A stretch of DNA of 7,733 nt, taken from Parcubacteria group bacterium SW_6_46_9 (lineage in GTDB: Bacteria > Patescibacteriota > Minisyncoccia > Phycocordibacterales > SW-6-46-9). The position numbers and the translations under genes are program-made. The DNA lies in contig PXPA01000040.1 in NCBI GenBank assembly GCA_003022255.1, positions 1 through 7,733 on the forward strand, given 5' to 3'. Each line of letters opens with the position of its first letter. Within the stretch, counting starts at the first letter, position 1. The notes below the pieces were generated by a model. It saw only the letters and a list, made by a program, of their open reading frames with translations, was not told the DNA's origin and made no database searches. Of this stretch, positions 1-5,740 are shown piece by piece.

Positions 1-497
1 TATACGCAACCGGTTTGCGTATCTCCGAACTTACGGGCCTAGATAAAAACCAGATCACCAGCGTCATTAAAAATAATGACAAAAGCAGGAGTCTTGAGTT
101 GTCTGTCACCGGTAAGGGTAATAAAACGCGGACGGTGTACTTGTCACGACGTGCGACCAAGTGGCTGAAAAAATATCTCAATACTCGCGACGATGATCTG
201 GATCCGCTTTTTATAAACTACCGTGGGCCAAAAGACGCCAGCCGACGACTGTCCGACCGATCAATTCAAAGAAAGGTCAAAAAGTATGCCGTCAAAGCTG
301 GCCTCCCGGAAAACACGACCCCACACGTCCTTCGTCATACGTTTGCTACAAATCTTTTAAGCCAAGGTGTCGATATCCGCGTCCTGCAGGAATTTTTAGG
401 TCACGAATCAATCACGGCTACCCAAATTTATACCCACGTCACTAACAAAAAACTAAAAGACATTCACAGTAAGTACCACCAGAACAGTAATAGCTAA
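1..497 (+). CDS. xerD-like: Xer-type tyrosine recombinase, C-terminal catalytic domain (partial at left edge)
   Basis: Site-specific tyrosine recombinase of the XerC/XerD/XerA type. The family resolves chromosome dimers at dif, cutting and rejoining DNA through a phosphotyrosine. The frame is open to the left edge and reads YATGLRISEL, the usual start of the Xer catalytic core, so the N-terminal SAM-like DNA-binding domain lies outside the window; a TTG at 15 is internal. All catalytic residues are visible: Arg of GLRISEL (codon 18-20), Lys of VTGKGNK (114-116), His and Arg of PHVLRH, His of LGHESI, and the nucleophile Tyr of TQIYTHV (429-431). The C-terminus (LKDIHSKYH) is typical for the family. 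It is convergent with the prepilin gene, only 17 bp away. XerC, XerD and single-Xer types cannot be told apart here, and an element-encoded integrase is less likely. Confidence 0.9.
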   Translation, partial: YATGLRISELTGLDKNQITSVIKNNDKSRSLELSVTGKGNKTRTVYLSRRATKWLKKYLNTRDDDLDPLFINYRGPKDASRRLSDRSIQRKVKKYAVKAGLPENTTPHVLRHTFATNLLSQGVDIRVLQEFLGHESITATQIYTHVTNKKLKDIHSKYHQNSNS

Positions 498-514
498 CGA
501 TACCGGCTGGTTGG

Positions 515-1045
515 TTAATTGAGGTTAACCCAGATCGAATCACACCCATACCAGGTGCTTCCAGACGGTCCCAACGATGCAATTACAACACGCACCGACT
601 TCTGATTTTTCGGGCATGAATTCGCCCGGTATGGCCAGTAATCCGGATCAAATCGGTACGAATTTCCCCACGGATCTTTCAGGTCATCAGTTTTTACGTA
701 AGGGCCATTCCATTCTTGATTAACATCTTCACTAGTCCACTCGCATGGACCTCCATCAACAAGTCCAACAGAAGGCTTTGCTACCAATCCGGCGTTTGGT
801 TTGTCTAGATAAACTCCCGGATTATTCGTATCACCGGGCGGACAGCCGTTTGGCCACTTTCCGGTGTCATTGATTAACTGCTGAATGCCAACCCGAATTG
901 AGTTAAGCTCAGACTCAGCTGCAGTGACTTTCGCCTGCTCTCTTGTTCCACTTAAACTTGCCAGTACAGCCGACGACAGCAACGAAATGATTGATATTAC
1001 TACCAGAAGTTCAATAAGGGTAAATCCGTTATAACTGCTATTCAT
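515..1045 (-). CDS. Type IV prepilin / GspG-like pseudopilin
   Basis: Prepilin-like protein of 176 residues. The short basic-free leader MNSSYNG is followed by FTLIELLVVISIISLLSS. This is a class III prepilin peptidase site, with cleavage after Gly7, Phe at +1 and Glu at +5 of the mature protein, then a hydrophobic helix for membrane insertion and pilus packing. The C-terminal part has the GspG-like DPWGNSY (residues 124-130) and a GPY motif before it. Four cysteines (68, 101, 144, 168) could form two disulfides outside the membrane. I chose the ATG at 1045 rather than an upstream start at 1081 because it gives the normal short leader and sits 7 bases after a TATAAT. No prepilin peptidase, ATPase or other pilus gene is in the window, so type IV pilus versus type II-like secretion is undecided. 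Confidence 0.88.
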   Translation of the reverse strand: MNSSYNGFTLIELLVVISIISLLSSAVLASLSGTREQAKVTAAESELNSIRVGIQQLINDTGKWPNGCPPGDTNNPGVYLDKPNAGLVAKPSVGLVDGGPCEWTSEDVNQEWNGPYVKTDDLKDPWGNSYRFDPDYWPYRANSCPKNQKSVRVVIASLGPSGSTWYGCDSIWVNLN

Positions 1046-1052
1046 GTACTGA

Positions 1053-1061
1053 ATTATAACA
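1053..1061 (-). promoter_or_regulatory. Extended -10 promoter of the prepilin gene
   Basis: Read on the minus strand, TGTTATAAT is a perfect TATAAT with an extended -10 TG element. No good -35 is present at 16-18 bases upstream, as expected for an extended -10 promoter. The hexamer ends 7 bases before the ATG at 1045, so transcription would begin about at the start codon, giving a leaderless mRNA. Confidence 0.5.
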
Positions 1062-1121
1062 AGCAAATTAACAGCAAACACCTCTCCAATACGTTCGGTT
1101 TAAGGTTTATGGCTTAAAGGA

Positions 1122-1151
1122 TTGAAAAATTGTAGATGAAAAAAAGATAAA
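1122..1151 (+). promoter_or_regulatory. Possible promoter for the structured RNA region
   Basis: TTGAAA (1122-1127) and GATAAA (1146-1151) are separated by 18 bases. They match the sigma-70 hexamers at 5 of 6 and 4 of 6 positions. A transcript would start near 1158 and run into the hairpins at 1223-1479. The surroundings are A-rich, so chance matches are likely. A TTGACA at 1176-1181 has no usable -10. Confidence 0.25.
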
Positions 1152-1164
1152 ATCACAAATTAAA

Positions 1165-1195
1165 GTCAACTCCACTTGACAGAACAAGGAGTCAA
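1165..1195. repeat. Cluster of three GTCAA/TTGAC half-sites
   Basis: GTCAA at 1165-1169, TTGAC at 1176-1180 and GTCAA at 1191-1195 form two overlapping inverted repeats with arms of 5 bases and loops of 6 and 10. ACTCC/GGAGT in the same stretch can also pair. The middle arm can pair with either neighbour, so the stems exclude each other. It could be an operator upstream of the structured region or part of the RNA itself; no regulator is identifiable. Confidence 0.3.
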
Positions 1196-1222
1196 AACAT
1201 TTGGCAACGGGCAGTAATTAGT

Positions 1223-1479
1223 GGTTTGTAAGATCCAGTATCTTACAGAACCTTACATAAAAATTCAAGGAGGTTCTAAATTATGTACTTTTAGCACTTC
1301 CTTAGTAGCTGCATTGTATTACAGCACAAATTTTGGGCATGCTCTAACTAAGCGAGAACACCGCTTCTCACATGTCTCTCGGAGCAGAATTGCATGGTTC
1401 CGCGACAGCGGAAATTCTGCGAGAGTGTCGCGCAGCAGCGCTGGCTGCTGCGACGTGTGTATGTTAGAAGCGTGGGTGT
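1223..1479 (+). ncRNA. Unrecognised structured RNA candidate (two hairpins plus three-way junction)
   Basis: This stretch has no convincing reading frame but many complementary helices. Hairpin A: GGTT-TGTAAGAT (1223-1234) with ATCTTACA-g-AACC (1240-1252), 12 bp and one bulged G. Hairpin B: 1267-1280 with 1290-1303, a 14-position helix with one G-U pair and one mismatch; its 5' arm holds AAGGAGGT. Three-way junction: closing helix ACAC (1358-1361) with GTGT (1476-1479), then CGCTTCT-c-ACAT (1362-1373) with ATGT-t-AGAAGCG (1461-1472). One arm is CTCTC/GAGAG, GCAGAAT/ATTCTGC and TTCCGC-GACA-GCGGAA (1376-1425). The other is the 9-bp CGCAGCAGC-GCTG-GCTGCTGCG (1431-1452). The strand is chosen from the G-U pair, which would be a C-A mismatch on the other strand. 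There are no RNase P, tmRNA, SRP or tRNA signatures, and no T-tract terminator follows. On the minus strand it would be a 3' region of the small gene ending at 1483. Confidence 0.5.
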
Positions 1480-1482
1480 GAA

Positions 1483-1623
1483 CTAATCAACAATCTCCTC
1501 CCATTCTGGTTTAACATTCTCAATAAGTATGCCTAGCGGAACAATGATAAACCCCGTAAGCACCTTGGTAAGCGCTTTCAGACCAATGACCGCTCCGCTT
1601 GTTATGTCATCACGTAGATCCAT
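1483..1623 (-). CDS. Hypothetical 46-residue hydrophobic small protein
   Basis: The frame encodes 46 residues beginning MDLRDDITSG and ending PEWEEIVD, stopped by TAG. Residues about 9-35 form one hydrophobic stretch (GAVIGLKALTKVLTGFIIVP then LGILIE) with two Lys, flanked by acidic ends, which suggests a small membrane-associated helix. I recognise no family. The main support is the promoter: perfect TTGACA and TATAAT hexamers lie just upstream with the -10 ending 10 bases before the ATG. There is no Shine-Dalgarno. It follows the Ada-like gene in the same direction with its own promoter. Its stop lies 4 bases from the closing helix of the structured region. It is too short for certainty; the promoter could instead serve a noncoding transcript. 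Confidence 0.55.
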   Translation of the reverse strand: MDLRDDITSGAVIGLKALTKVLTGFIIVPLGILIENVKPEWEEIVD

Positions 1624-1633
1624 ATATAGTATT

Positions 1634-1661
1634 ATTATACAAACACTTATTTATTTGTCAA
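1634..1661 (-). promoter_or_regulatory. Perfect consensus sigma-70 promoter
   Basis: On the minus strand, TTGACA (1661-1656) and TATAAT (1639-1634) match consensus at all 12 positions with a 16-base spacer. The -35 directly abuts the TAA stop of the Ada-like gene. The predicted transcription start, about 1627, is only a few bases before the ATG at 1623, so the mRNA would be nearly leaderless. Confidence 0.75.
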
Positions 1662-2039
1662 TTATTGATTCTCTCGTACCTCAAGGCCCGGACAGTTACT
1701 GGCCGGCTTAAGACCGTCTGATACGGCTTCTTTAAAACTTTGGTAATACACCTTGTTTTCTGTATTAATCCGCTTTGCACCCGAACACCAGCGGTAGTGA
1801 AATACATCCGAGTGCTGAGAAGATACGTACAGATTAGCACCATTACTGTCTCCGGTAGCTGGTGGCAGTGTTATGGTTTGTTTGGGAATTGGAGATATTT
1901 CTGCTTGACCGCGCGCTATCCAACCAATACTAAACGCCGTGAATGCAACCGCCGTGATTGTCGCAATGAAGATAACTACTATCGGCACATCGGGAATCCA
2001 AGACTTGATATTTTCACCAATTTCTCGTACACTATGCAT
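1662..2039 (-). CDS. Membrane-anchored protein with reduced Ada-like metal-binding motif
   Basis: A 125-residue protein. Residues about 18-41 are a strong membrane helix (PIVVIFIATITAVAFTAF and on). A Pro/Thr-rich linker follows, then a C-terminal motif of about 45 residues: VSSQHSDVFHYRWCSGAKRI ... NKVYYQSFKEA ... PASNC. This resembles the Ada-type metal-binding module seen as short one-span proteins in many CPR genomes (family memory, not searched). Only Cys85 and Cys116 remain of the four Ada cysteines, with His81 nearby, so classic four-Cys zinc binding is not possible; a two-Cys/His site or a disulfide is an inference. The soluble part is probably outside the cell. The start at 2039 is chosen over 2225 because the longer form would read back through rpmA on the other strand. 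Role unknown. Confidence 0.7.
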   Translation of the reverse strand: MHSVREIGENIKSWIPDVPIVVIFIATITAVAFTAFSIGWIARGQAEISPIPKQTITLPPATGDSNGANLYVSSQHSDVFHYRWCSGAKRINTENKVYYQSFKEAVSDGLKPASNCPGLEVRENQ

Positions 2040-2061
2040 GTGTAAATAATATACATTATCT
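2040..2061. promoter_or_regulatory. Short divergent promoter region with dif-like core
   Basis: Only 22 bp separate the divergent starts at 2039 (-) and 2062 (+). The stretch is AT-rich and centred on ATAATATACATTAT (2046-2059), which has ATAAT/ATTAT arms. It supplies -10-like hexamers both ways: TATTAT or TATATT 6-8 bases before the minus ATG, and TACATT 4 bases before the rpmA ATG. A second plus-strand promoter candidate is TTGATA (2005-2010), 17 bases, TACACT (2028-2033). The same core matches the centre of bacterial dif sites. Confidence 0.4.
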
Positions 2062-2346
2062 ATGGCAGAGACCAAATCAGCAGGAACCGCGGGAAGTTTA
2101 CATGATTCAAACGCCCAGTATCTGGGAGTCAAACTTTCCGATGGACAACAGGCAAAAACCGGATCTATTATTGTTCGCCAACGTGGCACGAAGATCATGG
2201 CCGGCCAAAACGTTGACACCGGCAAAGACCATACGCTTTTCGCTCAAACGGAAGGCACGGTTCGGTTTCGGGAGAAAAACCGCACCCGTTACGATGGTAA
2301 AACAATTAAAAAGAAATTTGTTGACGTCCTTCCGCAAAAAGCGTAA
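2062..2346 (+). CDS. rpmA: 50S ribosomal protein L27
   Basis: Bacterial ribosomal protein L27, 94 residues. It sits near the peptidyl transferase centre of the large subunit with its N-terminus reaching towards the tRNAs. Family hallmarks are in order: the Gly/Ser-rich N-terminus (KSAGTAGSLHDSNAQYLGVK), IIVRQRGTKIMAG, then DHTLFAQTEGTVRF. The length is usual for the family. No N-terminal extension of the kind removed by Prp protease in Firmicutes is seen. The usual partner rplU (L21) is not adjacent; the gene stands alone between a divergent promoter and a terminator. No Shine-Dalgarno precedes the ATG. Confidence 0.95.
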   Translation: MAETKSAGTAGSLHDSNAQYLGVKLSDGQQAKTGSIIVRQRGTKIMAGQNVDTGKDHTLFAQTEGTVRFREKNRTRYDGKTIKKKFVDVLPQKA

Positions 2347-2384
2347 CTTCCAAACCTTACATCATAAATGAGAAATAACAAAAC

Positions 2385-2405
2385 TCGGCCTATGCCGAAT
2401 TTTTT
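2385..2405. terminator. Rho-independent terminator after rpmA, probably bidirectional
   Basis: TCGGC-CTAT-GCCGA forms a 5-bp GC-rich hairpin (2385-2398) followed by a run of six T (2400-2405), 38 bases after the L27 stop. On the minus strand the same hairpin is followed by GTTTTG, so it can also end the ctpA-rplI transcript, which converges on it. Confidence 0.8.
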
Positions 2406-2493
2406 ATTACATGCCACTTTTGAAAATCATTTTATTATCACGTTTTTAAAAATGTCATAACGGAACAGGGGCGATCTATAATCTAAACCAGCC

Positions 2494-2882
2494 TTATTCT
2501 GACTCGACGTTGACGGTAACCTCTTTTGTTTCCTCAAGGATAGTTATCGCAACGTCATACTCGCCGACTTTTTGCAGTGGGCCTCGGCAATATCCTCCGG
2601 ATAAATACCGGCAAACAACTGACCTTGGTCGCCTGTTTTCGCTGTGATCGATACCGTCTGCCCGGCAATTTCTGCAAGCTTTTCAAGCTTTTCTTCTCGT
2701 TTTTGCTGACGCTTCTTTTCTATTTGTGCTTTTTTCTTTTTTAGCTGCGATCGTGTACGGTCAGTTGCTACCCGCGCTAATCCATTCGGCAGCAGGTAGT
2801 TTGTCCCGTAACCGTCGGCCACTTCGTGTTCTTCGTATTTTTTACCGACATTCGGTACGTCCTCAAGAAGTATTATTTGCAT
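2494..2882 (-). pseudogene. rplI: 50S ribosomal protein L9, frameshifted and internally shortened
   Basis: L9 binds 23S rRNA with its N-terminal domain and extends a long helix and a C-terminal domain from the large subunit. The N-terminal domain is intact (MQIILLEDVPNVGKKYEEHE then VADGYGTNYLLPNGLA), as are the Lys/Glu-rich helix (about 48-72) and the start of the C-terminal domain (DQGQLFAGIYPEDIAEA). The frame then breaks near 2573-2584 and stops at 2544. In the next frame the true C-terminus continues as QKVGEYDVAITILEETKEVT and VNVESE, ending at 2494. The reconstructed protein is about 128-129 residues against about 147-150 for the family. The missing piece is the stretch between the IAEA helix and the GEY strand, so one deletion of roughly 55-61 bases explains both the shortening and the shift. 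It lies 6 bp after ctpA and so is probably co-transcribed. Confidence 0.85.
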
Positions 2883-2888
2883 AGCGAA

Positions 2889-4169
2889 TTAATTACTCGT
2901 TACTAACTCAATAGCCCGATTGAGCTGAGCATCAACCGGATCGTTTGTATCAACAGAGTTGGCAGGATCTTCGTCTGTATTATTTTCGGAAGCATCAACG
3001 ACCTCATCCGGTGTTAATCCATTCTCAGAAATTGACACACCGTCGGGCGTAAGCCACCGCGCAACCGTGATTTTCAGCGACGTGTCCTCGGTTAACTCAA
3101 CAAGCTCCTGGACAGACCCCTTTCCGAACGTCTTTTCGCCGACAAGCTGGGCTGTGTTGTTATCACGTAATGCTCCGGCAACAATTTCCGCTGCAGAGGC
3201 ACTACCGCCATTTACCAAAACGGCGACGTCCGTACTTGCCGGCACGGTGCCGTACCCGCTTGATCGATGTATACGCGGTTCGCGTTTATCCCCGTAATTT
3301 TCTCGCACCACCACCTCGCCTTCCGGCAAGAAGTGGCTGGTGACATCAACTGCTGCCTGCAGGAAACCACCAGCATTGCCACGCAAATCAATGACTAAAT
3401 CATCCTCCCCGGACTGACGAAACTCCTGCAGCGCCTCCTCAAAAAGCTGCGCTGATTGTGCCGAAAAGTTATACAAAGCAATGATATAAGCGCCGTCTTT
3501 CTGGCTCGTCTCAATAGTCGGTACCTGAATTGTCGAGCGGGTAATTTCAACGTCTCGTGACTCACTGTCCCCTTCGGACAAAATTGTTAAGGTGACATCC
3601 GTACCAACCTCACCACGAATACGCTGAACGGCCTTCTGCACAGACATATCTTCGGTCGTAATGCTTTCAACAGCGAGAATCTTGTCTCCTGGCTGCAGGC
3701 CGGCAGACTCAGCCGGGGTGTCCTTAAGCGGTGAAATGACTGTCAGCACACCATCCCGTTTGCCAATCTCCATACCAACACCACCAAACTCGCCTTCGAT
3801 GTTGCCTTCGAATACGTCATTTTCTGTTGGCGGTAAAAAGGTTGTGTAGGGATCACCAAGCGAGGATACCATGCCGCTTATCGCACCGTACACGCGGTTT
3901 TGCGGCGTATCGCCTTCATTCGTTGTGGTTGCGGTTGATGTGCTGGTATTTCGCGGTACCCACTTTTTGTTAAGCTTGTCCCAGGCCTGCCAGAAGGTGT
4001 CCATATCAACTTTCTGCTCTGCCGCCTGTACCTGCGGTGAAGCTGTGCTGGCATTATTACCAAGGCTCCGCCCCCGCTCACTTCCATAGTAGAAGCCGGC
4101 ACCAAAAAGCAGCGCCGAGAAAAACACTGCGCCAATGGCTTTTTTTGTCTTGTCTCCAGCAATAATCAC
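2889..4169 (-). CDS. ctpA: S41 family C-terminal processing protease (CtpA/Prc type)
   Basis: Membrane-anchored serine protease of 426 residues. It has a cytoplasmic basic N-terminus, a membrane helix (about 11-29), a Ser/Thr-rich linker, a helical cap with LGDPYTTFLPP (104-114), and a PDZ domain (about 125-205, with EFGGVGMEIG and LQPGDKIL). The S41 core carries DLRGNAGG (261-268), the nucleophile Ser325 in GGSASAAEI, the general base Lys350 in GEKTFGKGSVQ (25 residues later, as in the family) and Gln354. The tail (about 390-412) is acidic. The family trims C-termini of exported proteins. No ATG is available: the GTG at 4169 follows an in-frame stop closely, and TATAAC lies just 2 bases before it, so the real start codon and promoter are uncertain. 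It is divergent from cysS and just upstream of rplI. Confidence 0.95.
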   Translation of the reverse strand: MIIAGDKTKKAIGAVFFSALLFGAGFYYGSERGRSLGNNASTASPQVQAAEQKVDMDTFWQAWDKLNKKWVPRNTSTSTATTTNEGDTPQNRVYGAISGMVSSLGDPYTTFLPPTENDVFEGNIEGEFGGVGMEIGKRDGVLTVISPLKDTPAESAGLQPGDKILAVESITTEDMSVQKAVQRIRGEVGTDVTLTILSEGDSESRDVEITRSTIQVPTIETSQKDGAYIIALYNFSAQSAQLFEEALQEFRQSGEDDLVIDLRGNAGGFLQAAVDVTSHFLPEGEVVVRENYGDKREPRIHRSSGYGTVPASTDVAVLVNGGSASAAEIVAGALRDNNTAQLVGEKTFGKGSVQELVELTEDTSLKITVARWLTPDGVSISENGLTPDEVVDASENNTDEDPANSVDTNDPVDAQLNRAIELVTSN

Positions 4170-4338
4170 TGGTTATAGTGTGCCATATTTATCTGTTTCT
4201 CGCAACTAAATACCCACCCAGACAAAAGCATGCAACGTGTAGCGATGGCAGTATTCCCGAGAATCAAAACCGATTGTGTTTTACCGCCAATTGCTGATAT
4301 TATTTAAAAGTACGATATGTACGTTAACTACTAATTGT
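4170..4338. promoter_or_regulatory. Divergent ctpA/cysS intergenic region
   Basis: A 169-bp spacer that must hold promoters both ways. On the plus strand TACTAAT (4329-4335) lies 3 bases before the cysS ATG. On the minus strand TATAAC (4177-4172) lies next to the ctpA start. GTAC repeats (4310-4322, around GATAT) precede the cysS -10. No -35 at normal spacing, Shine-Dalgarno or riboswitch (for example a T-box) is recognisable. Confidence 0.3.
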
Positions 4339-5740
4339 ATGCCCACACCCGCAATAGAAGACATTGTGAACACAAACGAAACTCAGCCGTTGCGTTTGCA
4401 CAACACGCTTGCGGGCAAAAAGCAGGAATTTAGGCCCCTTAACGATGACGGTCCGGTGCGCATGTACAACTGCGGTCCGACAGTCTACGATTACCAGCAT
4501 ATCGGCAACCTGCGCGCCTACGTATTTGTTGACATCCTACACCGCACACTGGAAGTAAACGGACACGAAGTTAAACAGATAATGAACATTACCGACGTCG
4601 GCCACTTGGTCTCAGACGGTGATACTGGCGAAGACAAAATGAGTAAAGGCTTAGAAAAAGCCGGTATGCCGATAACCCTTAAAAACATGAAAAAGCTCGG
4701 TGAGAAGTACGCAACGATCTTCAAGTCTGATCTTGCTGCCTTAAATATCAAAAAACCAACCAGATTCCCAAAGGCATCTGAGCACATTGCCGAAGATATT
4801 ACTTTCGTGCAGCTTTTAGAAAACAATGGGCTTACCTATAAAACCGATGATGGTCTGTACTTTGACACCAGCAAGTTGGATGATTACGGTAAGCTCGCCG
4901 GTGGTATCGAACCCGATGAGGACACTGAGTCACGGGTCCAAAATGACCAGAATTGCCGTCTGGAAGTTTGACAATGAGCTTGGCTGGGACAGCCCGTGGG
5001 GACAAGGGTTTCCGGGTTGGCATATTGAGTGTTCGGTCATGGCCCGCAAGTATCTTGGTGATTACTTTGATATTCACACCGGTGGTATTGATCACATTCC
5101 CGTCCACCATACGAATGAAATTGCGCAAACCCAAGGAGCGTGTGGCACCGATATGGCCAACTTCTGGCTTCATAACGACTTTATGACAATTGATAATGAG
5201 AAGATCTCTAAATCAATTGGCAATACCATCTATCTGAAAACCATCACTGATAAGGGTTTCTCTCCCCTTGCCTACCGCTATCACCTGCTTGGTGCCCATT
5301 ACCGCTCAGAAATTGACTTCTCCTGGGAGGCGCTTGAGTCAGCCGAGAATGCCTTACATCGTTTGTACCAAGTCGTCCGTACGGGAAATCCGGATGAAGG
5401 TAGTGTTAACGATAGTTATGCAACACAGTTTATCAATGCGATCAATGATGATCTGAATACCTCACAAGCCTTAGCCGCCACGTGGGAGATGGTGCGAGAT
5501 GATGGTCTTACCGACAATGACAAAGCAGCCGGTCTTGTCGCTTTTGATGATGTGCTTGGCCTTGATCTCGCCCACCCACCTTCTCATGAAATTCCCGACG
5601 ATATCAAAGATCTTGCTGCCAAACGCCGCCGCGCTCGCGAGAACGAAAATTACGAGAAAGCAGACAAGCTGCGCAAACTAATTGAAGACGAGGGTTTTGA
5701 AGTTCGTGATACGGACGAGGGCCAAAAAATTGTTAAGTAA
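4339..5740 (+). CDS. cysS: Cysteinyl-tRNA synthetase, one frame break near 4951-4955
   Basis: Class I aminoacyl-tRNA synthetase charging tRNA-Cys in the cytoplasm. The first part holds MYNCGPTVYDYQHIGN (HIGH motif and first Zn ligand Cys45), then LDDYGKLAGG. The frame runs into TGA at 4969. The next frame continues without loss as AVWKFDNELGWDSPWG, PGWHIECS (Zn Cys), HTGGIDHIPVHHTNEIAQ (Zn His/Glu), KISKSIGN (KMSKS motif) and the C-terminal helix LRKLIEDEGFEVRDT. Adding two bases at the break gives QNDQNFAVWK, which aligns without gaps to the family's KNPQDFALWK; removing one base loses the Phe. The corrected length is about 466-467 residues, normal for CysRS. The ATG at 4339 is preferred to a GTG at 4276. 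As the enzyme is essential, an error in the sequence is likelier than a dead gene. Confidence 0.92.

Noticed and set aside
513..530. Hairpin GGTTAA-TTGAGG-TTAACC between convergent xer and prepilin genes
   Set aside because: Only 6 bp, AT-rich and without a T-tract on either strand; not a convincing terminator.
1336..1471. Integron attC site (CTCTAAC ... GTTAGAA ends around a folded centre)
   Set aside because: The ends violate the RYYYAAC/GTTRRRY consensus and no L'' and L' boxes pair at the proper spacing; the Xer gene lacks an integron-integrase context.
1223..1479. Known RNAs: RNase P, tmRNA, SRP RNA, tRNA, hammerhead, group II intron domain V
   Set aside because: No GAGGAAAGTC, tRNA-like ends, SRP tetraloop core, T-arm, CTGATGA or domain V signature could be found.
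1221..1481. 86-residue plus-strand frame from a GTG
   Set aside because: Composition is unlike a protein, there is no family resemblance, and the frame crosses all the helices of the structured region; best seen as a chance frame.
4276..4338. Upstream GTG start extending cysS by 21 residues
   Set aside because: The extra residues do not resemble CysRS and lie over the probable promoter; the ATG at 4339 suffices.
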